Assembly: GCA_022495995.1 (NCBI GenBank)
Contig: JAFEMH010002551.1
Span: 124,001-188,000 of the forward strand
DNA: 64,000 nt
Direction of reading: 5' to 3'
Source of the DNA: Adenophora triphylla var. japonica
Lineage: Eukaryota; Streptophyta; Magnoliopsida; Asterales; Campanulaceae
The notes beneath the pieces were generated by a model. That model was not told the origin of the DNA. It made no database searches and saw only the letters and a list, made by a program, of their open reading frames with translations. This document shows, one piece after another, positions 32,851 through 45,957 of the stretch. Numbering within the stretch: the stretch's first letter is position 1; every line of letters starts with the position of its first letter. A program made the position numbers and the translations under genes.

Positions 32851-33265
32851 AGCATCTAAGACCGAGATAGCATCCTCGTTTTAGATAAAAAGTGAAGTAC
32901 GAGGAACCCTTCCTCGGCTTCCTCAAAAGCAGGCTTATACTTGTGCAAAAACCACAAACAGGCATTCAAACAGACAGTTCATATATCAATGCATAAGTTA
33001 AAGACGATGTGAATTGGAAGATAACAATTGTCATTAATATTCAAGGGAGATATTACAAAAGGCCCTAATCTATTACACCAAAAATAGAAAAATTCTTAAG
33101 TCTGCTCATCGGCGAAGGGATCTTCGAGGAAGGCCTCTGTCTCGGCATCAACAGTTGGAAGGGTGATTTACTGAGTTTGAGCAGTGACTTGAGCCTCCTC
33201 GTTAATTGCCTCCTCAACAGTAGTCCCCTCAACATCCATTTCCATCTCGTCCTCGATCCTTTTGA

Positions 33266-36078
33266 TTAAAGTGTTAAATTATCAGGATCGACAGACAGAG
33301 GAACCCAAGCTTCACGCCCTGCCCGAGCATCCATCTCGACTATCACCCCTAAGTTATATTCAAAATATGGCACGAGGTAGTGAAGTGACCTAGCTGCTTC
33401 ATCATACCCGTCTTGGCAGACAAGCCTAGCAATTGAGGAGAGGTCCAGGCCATGGGAGGTGTCCACCATGAGGCGCCGGGCTAGATGTAAGTAGCCATCC
33501 ATGAACATGGTAGCTGTCTTGTCATTCACGACTTCAGTAAAGGCCGAGCTATCTTTAAAGCGAGCTACGGCCTCCTCCTCCTTCGAGGGAAAACTAGCCT
33601 CCAGCTCAAACCGAGCAGCCTCAGCCCCATCGGCTTTCTTCTGTGTCTCAGCCTGGAGATTTTCTAGCTTGGCTATCTTAACATCTCTGAGCCTAAGGGC
33701 CTCCTCGACCTGCATATTAGCTTCTTCGGCAGTCTTCTTCTCCTCCTTGGCCTTTGCCTTGACCGCTCTCTCGGCCTCCAACTCTTCTCCCAAGGCTTTC
33801 AACGAGCTCGCAGCGGCCGTGACGTCGGCCTCCCTCTGGACGATCCTTGCCTTAAGCTTGGAGATTTGCTCATCCACGGCCTTATTGTGTATGTTCTCGT
33901 AGGCGACCATGGTGGCAAACTGCAAAACAAAAGCAACCAACATCATCAAAAGCACCAAGTACAAATTACGAGAAGGGAAATACGTGGGACTTACCTCGGT
34001 TAGCATCAAGCCTTTCCTGTTGGCAATATTTCCATTGGTATGCTTGCCCTTAATCAATTTCTCAAGAAGCTCCACGTTCATGACCCTTTGAACCACAGCT
34101 CGGCCTAGCCTTACATGAGGGCCCTCCCGGGCTAAAACATTGAGACCTCTGAGGGATTTGGGCTGAGAGATGAGCTGCCGAGCTAGCTGCTCGGCCTCTG
34201 GGTAAGTCTTGACAATACTAGGAGTGAGTTCTGGGGGAGAAGAAGCATCTGCATCCCTCTTAGAACAAGGTTCCCCCTCGACAGAACCAGAAGAAGACCT
34301 CTTCTGGCCAAAAGACCTGTGGACGAGACCCGTCTCCTCAGAAGCAGGAGGATCAACTTGCCTCTCTTCGGTCTCAATAGTTGTAATTTGGGGGCTATCC
34401 CATCAGTGATTTGTTTTCCTTAGCTTCCCAAGGACTCCTCGTCAGCAACATCCCCAACCGGCTTGACGAGGACAGCGACTGCCTCCTTAGTAGACAGGAG
34501 TAATTGATGACGGGTTGCATCATCTTTCCTCTGGTCAACAGTAGAGGTCTTGGCTGCCAGTCTCTTGAGCTTGATCAACTCCCGTAGATCAACATTCTTG
34601 GAGGCCATCTCTGCTTCTTGCTCGGTGGTTAGATCTACATACACGAGGAGGAAATCGTTAGATTACGTCATGATTAACAACAGAATATTTTTAAAGTATG
34701 AAGATACGAGGAAAGAGGAATTACAGCCTACGATGTCCTCCTCTCTAAGACATTGATCCTTGGGATCAAGTTGGCAACGAGCACAATCAGAGTGGAAGAC
34801 CAAGCCGGGATGGATCCTCCAATCATTGAATCTTCTTCCCCTATTGACGAGGATGAGAGGCTCCAGTCCGTCCCTAGGCCCTGGCATGATCCCGGCCTGG
34901 ATGTAATACTGGTCATCTGTCTACAGGCCCGACCAGTCAAAGAGACCAACCTCAGCAAACTCGGTTAACCGAGATATCAACGCTACGCTCCATTCAGCCC
35001 TCAATACTTTTTTGGGAGCAGCAGGCTGACGAGAGGGAGAGGGAAATTCCCAGCCTTGTCGGCTCTCCACTCTTATGACATGATTGTCCCAGCCAGACAC
35101 CTTGCTTGACATGGGGAGGATGATTTTGGGCTTCTTGGAGTCGCTCCTTATCACTATGAGCTTAGTCTCCTTGATGTAGCTTACTGAGAAAAAGTGGTGG
35201 AAGGCAGACTGGGTAGGCTCAAATCCTAAACTACGGCATAAGACGATTAAGCCTACGAGGACCCTAATACCGTTGGCTCCTAGCATAGCCGGGACGGCTT
35301 GCATGTCTCCTAAAAAATCGTTTATAAAGGGATCTAAGGGAAGACGAAGTCCCTGCTGGAATTGTTTGAAGTAGAAGTGGACGTGGTCAAGGCTATTATA
35401 GAACAGATGCCTCTCTCTCTCGTCTTCAAAGGTTGGATGACCGAGATAACTCAGCTTATACTCCTCCCTCGGCACCCCCTACTTGGAGTATAACACCTCT
35501 ATCATTGGCTCCCCGGCCTTAACTGGCCTTGGTCTGGGAGTGTAAACCCTACCTCGGTCGGATCTACCTCGGCCTGCTCTCCCTCGGCCCTCTACTTGCT
35601 CTCCCTATACAAAAGCGTCTACTATGTTAGCTTATGTGGAGGCTTCACTTCCTCTTCCTGTTATATCTGCATAAAACCAAGGAAAACAAGTCCACAAAAT
35701 CTTCCAAGGCATCAAGACAGGGAAGAGGAAGATTACCCCTCCTCGTCATTTATAGTAAGGCCGAGGAGGGAGCCTTACCTATCAAACAAGGACGTCTAAG
35801 ATGGTCCGACGTCAGGTAGAAGAGGATGATGTGCTTCATCATCTCGCCCCATCCTTGGAACAATACAATATTTTGGGACATGTCATCAACCCGGTCAATT
35901 CTCATCTTGCTCGGATAACGGAGGTCTTCACTCGGACATCCATACCTCTTCAACATTTCCCTTATTTCCATCAGGGTCACCAACAACCATGGCCCCCTCT
36001 CCCTTTGGTAAACCCTAAGGTTTCCCTTGTGGTAGCCATAGATGGCATGAGGGTCATGTTCCAAAGAACGGGTCATTG
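33266..36078 (-). pseudogene. Spliced antisense gene of element B (putative gypsy-type transposon family)
   Basis: Minus-strand exons with good splice sites can be traced: 36078-35776 (Met at 36076; acceptor TTTTAG, donor GTAAGG), 35604-about 34931, about 34916-34690, about 34640-34423, about 34390-33995 and 33919-33266. The second exon has the conserved block LPLDPFINDFLGDMQ, LCRSLGFEPTQSAF, FFSV of the putative gypsy-type transposon family. The last exon is a long coiled coil (33920 down to about 33500) followed by an alpha-helical end. The hydrophobic stretch near 33930-33990 is a 75-base intron, not a membrane segment. A TAG near 35463 and a frame change near 34420 break it, but it is far better kept than gag-pol. 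Function unknown. Confidence 0.65.
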
Positions 36079-36393
36079 CTAAAATGGGACGAAGGGGAAA
36101 GAATGTTCAAGATATTGTTCAAATACAGAAACTCAAGAAGAAGCTTCGAAAGGACAACAATGGCAAAATCAAATTCAACAAAACCCAAAAACACAAAGTA
36201 AAATGCAGAAATCAGTAAGGGAAAAGCGATTATACCTGTTTTCGATAAAGATGGATGCAAACGAACGAGCGAATCAAACGTTTCTGATGAATCTGGGCAC
36301 TCGAAATCAAGAACACGAAGGGTTTTTTGAATCTTTATGTTTCGCTCTCAACTGCTGAAGGTGATAAAAAGTGAAATTGAAATAAGGGTTTTG

Positions 36394-36401
36394 TTTTTAT
36401 A
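36394..36401 (-). promoter_or_regulatory. TATA box of the antisense gene
   Basis: TATAAAAA on the minus strand is followed by a leader of about 130 bases ending in a GT donor (GAAAACAG then GTATAA at 36236/36235), with the acceptor right before the first Met. The antisense gene therefore seems to have its own promoter, just outside the 3' LTR. Confidence 0.5.
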
Positions 36402-36650
36402 CTCTCAAAAATGGGTCAGATCCGGAGTCAAACAGGTCAAAACGGGTATAGCGCCGTCCTTGCCCCCAACATTTAATGCGTTGGTGGGTTCCCAAGACGT
36501 GTCAGACCTAGTGGACCACGCCCATCATTGCACTAGTAACCGACGGATAATGGAACGACACGGATATTGAAGCGACATTGCCACGTGATACATGTTCGTA
36601 TTCTTGTATGCCGAGGACGAGATCACTTTCTCCTCGTCATAGCCGAGCTA

Positions 36651-36666
36651 GAAAGTTGGGGGCCAC
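36651..36666 (+). other. Polypurine tract of element B
   Basis: GAAAGTTGGGGGCCAC directly precedes the TG start of the 3' LTR. The TTGGGGGCCACTG form matches what is common at Tat-type LTR junctions. Confidence 0.55.
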
Positions 36667-37435
36667 TGAACAGTATAAACCGAGATACGAACATGAGCTT
36701 GTCCGGGCAAGGCCCAAGTGGATTTGGCCATAAACATAATCCATCGAGTCTTAGCTACGAGGGAAGACTTGGGCTTCCCCGTATTCAATTATCTCGGCAT
36801 TCCCTAGCCCGACCAAGGCCTAAACAGGAGAAATGAGCGAGGCCCAACTTAAGTGCCGAGGAAACCTCCCTCCAAGGCCGAGATGATCTCCCTTGACGAC
36901 GAGGAGGCTTCCTGGACTATCCAATCATCATGATTAGTTCTCCGGCTATCTCTTATTCCTTCCTCGGCTCATCATAAACCGGCCATGTTACGTATGACGA
37001 GGAAGGAGCCATCTCGGCTATCGTGCAACAGTTTGAACAGTCCTATTCAAATAAGGATATTCATCAGTTATAATCTCATTAGGATTGTAACCACCTCATA
37101 TACAAATTCAAGCCCAACAAGGACTCCTCAGCAGATATAATCCTCTTAGGATTCATTTCTTATCTCTTAGCAATCCAATTCAACATGGATTCTATATTAT
37201 TCTACCTATAAATACAAGCCATAATTCACATATTTTGGTACGTTATCTTTTTGACCCTAAACTCTGTCAAATTGATTTCTCTCTCTATAACAAATACTTA
37301 CACTCACGCCGGAGGCCCTTCGCCGAAAAAGCCCCGGCTTAATTTACGTTTCTTGTTTCCTTTTTAGGCTATTCAATCGTCGGAGTACAACCGACCGCTG
37401 AATTTTGGTTGATTGAATCTTTTTGGCAGGCATCA
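36667..37435 (+). mobile_element. 3' LTR of element B
   Basis: About 769 bases from TGAACAGTATAAACC to GGCAGGCATCA. A TATAAATA lies near 37206-37213. The first half is packed with CTCGGC and GACGAGG motifs. The right edge is set where MITE family X copy 2 begins (GGGATGTTTGGT), so it may be a few bases off. No matching 5' LTR exists here. Confidence 0.6.
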
Positions 37436-38500
37436 GGGATGTTTGGTAAACTTGAAAATTAAGCTCTGAAAAAAAGTAGAGCTAAAAAAAAGAGATGAAA
37501 TCATTAAGTTGCTGAATTTTAAGAGTTTATATTTGTTTTGATAAGTCACATATATCTGAATTTAATCAAAATTTCAACTAACACTCAAATTTTTGTTTAA
37601 AACATTTTCTTCTCACTTATATTTTCCTTCATATATTTCCAAATAAATAGTCTTATTTTTTAAAATAACAAATTTTTTTTCCAATAGTTTAAAAAATACA
37701 AAATAAATAATCATTTATGAAATAAATATTATGAGTTTAATTATCAAACTATTTTATTTAGGACAAGAAAAGTAGTATTTAAATATTTTTAATGATAATT
37801 CAATTGTCTCATAATAAATGTTAGTTTGATTTTTTATACTCAACTTGAGTAAACTTTATGAGAAAAAAATTAAAAAATTAAGCATTTTAAACATGGCCTA
37901 CAAATAGAAATAAAGCATATACGAAAAAAACTTTAAATATAGTTTATATAAGAGAATAAAATATCACAACAAAAGAAAGTTTTAGGTATAAAATATGTTG
38001 ATAGATGGATTTGAACTCATTCTTTTTTTTTTCTCTTTTCCCCTCTTACCTTATTAATACACCTAATTATAGCTTGTTAAAATCTCATGTATCCCACATC
38101 AACTTGGAGAATAAAATTAATCAACTATATAGATTGGCTAAACCCCACCCCTTAACAAGACCTTTTAAGGGGATGAGGACCCAATTCTAATATGGTATCA
38201 GAGCAGGCCCAAGTTAATGTTGGGATTGAGTTAACTCGTGTTGGGTGCCCGTGTTGGGTTTAAATTGATCATGCCGACGTATTAATAGTCCACTTGTAGA
38301 GCCAAGTTACCGGCTTACAAGTGAGGGGGCATGTTAAGTCCCATGTATTCCACATCAACTTGGAGAATAAAATTAATCAACTATATAGATTGGCTAAACC
38401 TCACCCCTTAACAAGGTCTTTTAAGGGGATGATGACCCAATTCTAATATAGCTTAAAATTAATAGCTATTTTTAAGACATTCTTAATTGTTTACGCGAAT
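37436..38500. mobile_element. MITE family X, copy 2, split by a TRIM
   Basis: It matches 6686-7370 closely, and is truncated on the right near 38500. The TRIM at 38075-38448 interrupts it; the corresponding site in copy 1 (near 7332-7338, CATAGCTTAAAATT) is uninterrupted. Confidence 0.75.
38075..38448 (+). mobile_element. TRIM (terminal-repeat retrotransposon in miniature)
   Basis: Two LTRs of 118 and 117 bases (38075-38192, 38332-38448), starting TGTTAA and ending TTCTAATA, surround about 140 non-coding bases. A primer site TGGTATCAGAGC (38193-38204) follows the first and a polypurine tract GTGAGGGGGCA precedes the second. TAGCT duplications flank it (38070-38074, 38449-38453). All four hallmarks are present at full-element length of only 374 bases. 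Confidence 0.95.
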
Positions 38501-38510
38501 AATACCACAT

Positions 38511-40400
38511 TTACTATATATAATAGCAAAAGTTTTTCAAGCTCCTAGAAAACTCCAAGTGGCACAATATCATTGGTCAATCTTTTCATCATCCACCAAT
38601 CACAATCATCCATTTGAAATTAAATTAGTAACTTTTAAAATTTATAGAGGTTGATTTTTAAAATTAACCCCATTAGTCTCCAAAGTGAATTATAAAAAAA
38701 TTGCTCTTAAACAGTAGCAAATATAAAAAAAAACTTGATTATTTATTTTAAATCGTACCATTTAATTATGCAATACTACTTTTGTTTTTTATTTTTAATC
38801 TTTAAAAGAATAAAGATTTATAGTATTGTATATATAACTAAGTAGATAGAATATTATCAAACGTAAATTAAAGTCGTATATGTATAATCACCATTTAGAT
38901 TTGATTTATGATTTATTTGTGAAATTCTTAAATTTGCGTTTGTTAATTGTTAATTCGAAAATTAATAAATGTAAAATTAGAAATTTAATTTTCAAATTTC
39001 AAATTTTTGTTTCAAATCTACTATATATAATAGCAAAAGTTTTTCAAGCTCCTAGAAAACTCCAAGTGGCACAATATCATTGGCCAATCTTTCTATCATC
39101 CACCAATCACAATCATCCATTTGAAATTCAATTAGTAACTTTTAAAATTTAAAGGGGTTGATAAATGCATTTATCAACTATAAATAAGAAATTTTTGTCC
39201 ATTCAAAAAAAAAATAAAAATTTAAAAGATAGTTTTGGTAAAATCATAACTTTTTTTTTTTTTGTAAATTGCATCTTTTTGAGGTAATTTTTGATAAAAC
39301 TCCAAATAATAATAATAATAAAAATAGTAATAATAACAACAAAAATAATAATAGTAATAGTTATAGTAGTAGTGTGAGTTTGGGAGTGCTTTTTTGGGGC
39401 TTATAATCACTTTTGAAGCCCAAAATCACTTTTAATAGCGTTTGGATAACAATAGTGATTATGTTTTTAAGCTGTTAAAACGTAAAAAACTGTGTTTTCG
39501 TAGAAGCAACTATGACCCAGCTTTTCCTAAAAGTGATTCTTAGAAGTTGTTATTTGTGTTATTTTTACAATAATAACCTATATCTCTTTTGTGCATTTAT
39601 TATATTGAGATACATATCATAAATGTCATTTTTTATATTTATCTTTCATAATTAGTTTTGAACAAATACTATCCAAACATACTTATAAATTTTAGTATTT
39701 ATTACAAATAATCGATTTTTCTAAAATCACTTTTGAAAAATCACTTTCAGAGAATCAGAAGCAATGCCAAACTCGCCCGTAGTAATAATAATAATAATAA
39801 TCTACTATATATAATAGCAAAAGTTTTTCAAGCTCCTAGAAAACTTCAAGTGGCACAATATCATTGGGCAATCTTTCTAACATCCACCAATTACAATCAT
39901 CCATTTGAAATTCAATTAGTAACTTTTAAAATTTAAAGGGGTTGATAAATGCATTTATCAACTATAAATACGAAATTTTTGTCCATTCAAAAAAAATAAA
40001 AAATTTTAAAAATTGTTTTGTTAAAATCATAACTTATTTGTTTTATTTTTTGTAAATTGCATCTTTTGAGGTAATTTTTGATAAAAACTCCAAATAATAA
40101 TAATAATCTACTATATATAATAGCAAAAGTTTTTCAAGATCCTAGAAAACTCCAAATTGCACAATATCATTGGCCAATCTTTCCATCATTCACCAATCAC
40201 AATCATCAATTTGAAATTCAATTAGTAACTTTTAAAATTTAAAGGGGTTGATAAATGCATTTATCAACTATAAATACGAAATTTTTGACCATTCAAAAAA
40301 AAAAAAATAAAATAAAAAAAATGGTTTTGGTAAAATCATAACTTATTTGTTTTTGTTTTTTTTTGTAAATTGCATCTTTTTGAGGTAATTTTTGATTAAA
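38511..40400 (+). repeat. Array of four related Helitron-like 5' ends
   Basis: The segment CTACTATATATAATAGCAAA and about 170-290 following bases (including CTCCAAGTGGCACAATATC) occurs at about 38513, 39020, 39803 and 40108. Units 2-4 include the following part up to AACTCCAAATAATAAT and then an AAT run. Units 3 and 4 are directly adjacent, joined at AAT repeats. The TC-starting, AT-rich terminus is Helitron-like. Confidence 0.7.
39373..39779. mobile_element. MITE family Z, copy 2 (inverted)
   Basis: Reverse complement of the element at 8235-8627, with ends TGTGAGTTTGGGAGTGC and GCAATGCCAAACTCG. It sits in the AAT/GTA repeats at the end of Helitron-like unit 2. Confidence 0.75.
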
Positions 40401-40406
40401 ACTCCA

Positions 40407-40705
<299 letters not shown>

Positions 40706-41988
40706 AAAAATATTATTCTATTCATTCTAAGTGTCATTTGACTTTATGACATGAAAGTTCACATGACATTATTTAATTGGCTCACTTAAGAAGTGCACAA
40801 AAGTAATTTTAAAACACAAATAGAAACCTTATACGTATAAAATTCTCAAGAACTCATACCATGTCACCATTGGCTTACACATAGTCTTTCATGGAACAAG
40901 ATGACCCCCCCCCCCGGCCCTTTCCTTTTGTTGAGAAAATCCTAGAAACATGCTCTATATTATTAGTCAAACTTATGGGATCCTATAAGTAAAAAGGAGG
41001 TACTCTTAGTTCCTAGGAGAAGAAGACCCTCCCAATAGTCAAGCCTATGTTCCTAAAATGCAACCTTCTTGACTTGAGTTTCTCCTAACTCCCAAGGGAA
41101 ACCCAAATAGGCAATGAGACCCTACTTGCTAAATCACCTTGGCATGATTTTGACGATTCAATTTTTTCTTCTTCATGGAATTGTATATCAGCAACTTCCT
41201 TTAATTAAGAACATTATTTCATGGAATTGTATATCAGCAACTTCTATAACTTCCATTAAAATTTATAGAAGTTGAAATTTGAAAATTCAAATAAATTTCA
41301 AAAGTTGAAATTTGAAACTTCAATCTTCCATATATACTTTGAATTTTTTGAAATCATCCTGTTTTAGTTCAAACTGCCATATATACTAAACCCACAACAA
41401 GAATCCACATGTATATATGAACTTAGATTTGATCATAAACAGACGCAAAATTATCAAGAATCTTCCATTGAGGACTTGCGCACTAGAAGAAGAAGATCTC
41501 ATCGGCCACCTCCGCCTCCTATCTCCAGTTAGTGTGTGTATTTCTATGTGTTTATACAACTGTTTTTATTTTTTGCTTTTGATTCATCCTGACTAATCTA
41601 CTGCCAAAAGGGTAATCTGATTTTAAATTTTCAAAAGGGATTTCCCAACTGTGACCCTAAATTTATGAAATAATTTATTCGAATAAATATGAATTATTCA
41701 ACAAATTCATATTTCAGGCTTGAACTAAACACCAACTCTAATAGAATATGCTGCGTAAAAACCTTATAACAAATAAATCGAGTGTGCCGAACTATTAATT
41801 ATTCTGACAGGCTAACAACAATATTACAAGAAAATTATCTCTAAATAATAATAGAAAATAACTTACAAAAAGTAGTATCTTGATTCCATTTAGACTTCCT
41901 TATGCATTCACCTTGATCTCCGCAAAGTTTGGAAAATTCGCACTAGGTTTGAATATAAGTGGTATTCCAGTGATTAGGTTAAATTATA

Positions 41989-42100
41989 CTCCCTCCGTTC
42001 CATAAAGATGTTCCTATTTGACTATTCAAGCATTTTAGTGGTATATGAGATTACAGGTGATTTTCAAATACATTTTGTTTAACATTATGTATATTTATCT
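41989..42100. mobile_element. Stowaway-like MITE remnant
   Basis: CTCCCTCCGTTCC after TA opens a MITE-like piece; no matching right end is found. Confidence 0.4.
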
Positions 42101-42146
42101 ATATTTTAAAAGTTATAATAAGACTAAAATATAATAATTTATGTAG

Positions 42147-43352
42147 GGTGGTTCGTCTTCTTCGGATGTTGAGGACATCAGGTCATTTGCAAATTTGTTA
42201 TTATCCGTCGGTGATGGGACTGCAGGTGATAAGTAACAACTGCTTTTAAGATATAGATACGTATTTTATCCGTTGGTTATCACTACCTCTGTCTCAAAAG
42301 CCTTACTACCTTTGTTGCAATTTATGTACTATATCCGTCTTAATATTAGTAAAAACTGCTTCATAATTTTCCGGTCTTCTCTCAATTTTAATATTGATTT
42401 TTACTTTCTTTTAAGTTCATATTTTTACTAATATTTATTTATTATATGTTGGTTATTACTGCAGGTGATAAGAACCATGGTGAAGTTGAAATCAAAATAT
42501 CATATGACATATTGATAAGAGATTCTACCAATACCATTTCAGCTATCGTGGATTGCATATACCCGAACTTAATGCAAAATAAAGATGTTGATGGATTTTT
42601 CCATAATCGGGCTATACTTGCACCAACAAATGAAATTGTTGACAGTATTAATGAGTATGTTATGTCGCTCTTTCCTGGAAAAGAAGTGGAATACATGAGT
42701 TCTGACGCCATATGAAAAGACGAGGAATTTAACCAATCAGCCGAAGATATATTTTCAACTGAATTCCTAAACACCGTCAAGTGCTCTGGAATACCTAATC
42801 ACATACTGAAGCTAAAGTTTGGATGTATTGTCATGTTGTTACGAAATATAGATCAAGTTCAGAATTGTGTAACGGTACAAGATTGATCGTTACAAATCTA
42901 GGTACGCAAATCAATTTTGTTAGTATATAATTATACATTTATACCATTAATTATTTGACATAAAACATACTGTTATTTTAATATATATATATATAGGTAA
43001 GCACGTTGTCGAGGCGGTAATGTTGTCCGGAAAGAATGTTGGTAAGAAGGTGTTGATACCGAGGATGATTATGTCACCTTCTGATACAACAAAATTCCCG
43101 GTTAGATTTCAACGGAGACAATTCCCACTGGCCGTTTTTTTTGCAATGACGATAAATAAAAGTCAGGGTGAGTCGCTAGCTCATGTCGGCCTTTTTCTTC
43201 CAACACCAGTATTTAGTCATGGACAATTATATGTTGCTTTTTCTAGAGTAACTACAAGAAAAGGACTTAAAGTGCTTATATGTAATAGTCATGAACAGTC
43301 AGATAACACGACTACAAATGTTGTGTACAAAGAAATTTTTGACAAGTTGTAA
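42147..43352 (+). pseudogene. Helitron Pif1-like helicase, C-terminal remnant
   Basis: Exon 42147-42225 (DIRSFANLLLSVGDGTA) joins in phase to an exon starting at 42465 after a TGCAG acceptor (GDKNHGEVEI). It continues through ILAPTNEIVDSINEYV and FLNTVKCSGIPNHILKLKFG. A further exon from about 43000 ends at 43352 with RRQFPLAVFFAMTINKSQGE and HGQLYVAFSRVT, the late helicase motifs of Helitron RepHel. A TGA near 42713 and a frameshift near 42860 disable it. The Rep part is not seen. Confidence 0.85.
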
Positions 43353-43456
43353 TATATTACATAAAATTATATCATTAATTTTTTGAATTGCATTTCACTT
43401 TTACCTCAGTATTTTATTTCTCATCGGGGACCGACAGGTTACTCACTAGTTTTTTT

Positions 43457-43612
43457 AAAGATAAATATGAGAAGGATAATAGGTGATAAGAGACATTGTC
43501 AGGATTATTATGATTATTACTATAATTGCATTTAATCTATCAAACATTAAAGTTATTGGGCTAATAATCCTATTCATTCCTATACGAAACGAAGTGCTAC
43601 CAAACGGCACCC
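43457..43612. mobile_element. MITE family Y, right half, copy 2
   Basis: Matches 8040-8173 and ends CTACCAAACGGCACCC. The left half is missing; the piece begins directly after the Helitron 3' end. Confidence 0.7.
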
Positions 43613-43632
43613 AATCAACATTTAAGTGATTA

Positions 43633-43811
43633 TCTATAGTATAAATTAGAGCGGTGTGCTACAGTACTGTGAATAGTTTCAAGCGATGAAATTCCTATTT
43701 TGCCCTCATACATTTGTCCCTTTTTCATTTTGCCCTAAAATAATAATAATATTTTTTTTTTAAAATTAAAAAAAAAAAACACCCGTGTCCTTGGACACGG
43801 GCATGTACTAA
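43633..43811 (+). mobile_element. Short non-autonomous Helitron
   Basis: It starts A/TCTATAGTATAAATT and ends with a hairpin, CCCGTGTCC-TT-GGACACGGG (43782-43801), then CATGTACTAA/T. A TC start, a 3' hairpin a few bases from CTRR, and insertion between A and T fit a Helitron. A related copy is at about 50039-50224. Confidence 0.75.
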
Positions 43812-43876
43812 TATTAATATAAGAAAGTATGAAAGATGAGATTTGAATAACATACTATTATCGGGATAAAAAAAGA

Positions 43877-45085
43877 AGGATTTTTTAGACTACCCACAGT
43901 GGTTTTATACCACTTTCCCATTTCATCTAACACTTTTTACACTTTTTCTCATCCACCTAATATTTCATCTACCCATTTCATTTACCTCCACTCCAATGGC
44001 TAACTTAAATTAAATTTCAACTCCCTCCAACTCATCATTCTATATCCCATCACTTTGAGTGTTTTTTTTTTTTTGTATCCAAATCAAATGAAACTTATAT
44101 CAATTTGAAGGGGAAAAAATGATGAATTTTGGTAAAAAAAAATTAAAAAAAAATTAATTTACTAGATGATAATTCAGCTTAAATTGAAAAATGAGTGTTT
44201 TTTTTTGTGTCCAAATCAAATGAAACTTATATTAATTTGTAGGGAAAAAAAATGATGAATTTTTATTTTTATTTTTAAATCATTTATTATGAGATAATTG
44301 AGCTTAAATAATTGGGTGAAAAAATGATAAAGTACGGACCAATAAGACCTTGACACGTGGCAGCTTAAAAAAAAAAAGCCAAAGGAATTGTTTCAACCCG
44401 GATGAAAAGTTTCAACTCACCTTTTCATCCAACCTCCTTTCAGTTTGCCATTGGAGCTTCTCATTTAGTTGAAAAAACTTTCAACCCACTTTTCATTCTA
44501 CCATTGCTCACAGTCTTAGACTATCCACAGTGGTTTAATGCCACATTTCCATTTCATCCAACACTTTTTACACTTTTTCTCATCCACCTAATATTTTATC
44601 TACCCATTTCATTTAACCCCCTACAATAACTAACTTAAATTAAATTTCAACTCCCTCCAACTCATCATTCTATACCCCATCACTTTGAGTGTTTTTTTGT
44701 CCAAATCAAATGAAACTTATATCAATTTGTAGGAAAAAAAAATGATGAATTTTGGTGAAAAAAAAAATTTAAAAAAAATTAATTTACTAGGTGATAATTC
44801 AGCTCAAATTGAAAAATGAGTGTTTTTTTTGTGTCCAAATCAAATGAAACTTATATCAATTTGTAGGGAAAAAAATGATGAATTTTAGTGAATTTTTATT
44901 TTTATTTTTAAATCATTTATTATGAGATAATTAAACTTAAATAATTGGGTGAAAAATGATAAAGTACAAACTAATGAAACATTGACACATGACATGACAG
45001 TTTAAAAAAAAAAAAAATACACATTCAACCGGGATGAAAGATTTCATCCCACCAATTAATTCAGGCCGGATGAACCCATTGTAAA
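43877..45085. mobile_element. Two neighbouring MITE family W copies
   Basis: Copies at about 43877-44515 and 44516-45085 share GACTATCCACAGTGG, CACTTTTTACACTTTTTCTC and CAACTCATCATTCTATA, and each carries two internal copies of GTCCAAATCAAATGAAACTT. No coding frame. A diverged relative on the other strand lies at 55873-56635. Confidence 0.65.
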
Positions 45086-45116
45086 TCGTCTTACTAGTAA
45101 AGAAAAACCTAAAATT

Positions 45117-45798
<682 letters not shown>

Positions 45799-45957
45799 AT
45801 ATTAATGGCTATATTACTTTTGTTTGGAATATTATTTAGCAGTATTTTAGGTTATCTATCTGGTATGGTAGATTTATCTCTTTCTCAGAGATCTAGTTAT
45901 ATTAGAAATGTAATGTTGTGGAAAATCTTAATATAATCAAGTTTGGAAAATTATGTA

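Larger units (their letters stand above)
9777..37435 (+). mobile_element. Element B: 5'-truncated Tat-type Ty3 retrotransposon, nested host
   Basis: The parts in order are: a gag start (9778-9865 and 15421-15473), the rest of gag (23995-24434, 25308-25660), protease (25684-26181), RT/RNase H/second RNase H (26582-28500), integrase (28511-29842), a 3' region with tandem repeats, an antisense gene (36401 down to 33266), a polypurine tract and the 3' LTR. Dual RNase H and an antisense gene before the 3' LTR are known Tat-lineage features. Four later insertions with target duplications split it. No 5' LTR or leader is present: the element begins inside gag next to the H3 flank. Confidence 0.75.

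Noticed and set aside
33930..33990. Membrane segment (LYLVLLMMLVAFVLQF) in the antisense coiled-coil frame
   Set aside because: It lies exactly between a GTAAG donor (33994) and a TTGCAG acceptor (33920); removing it joins two well-matching coding parts, so it is an intron read through.
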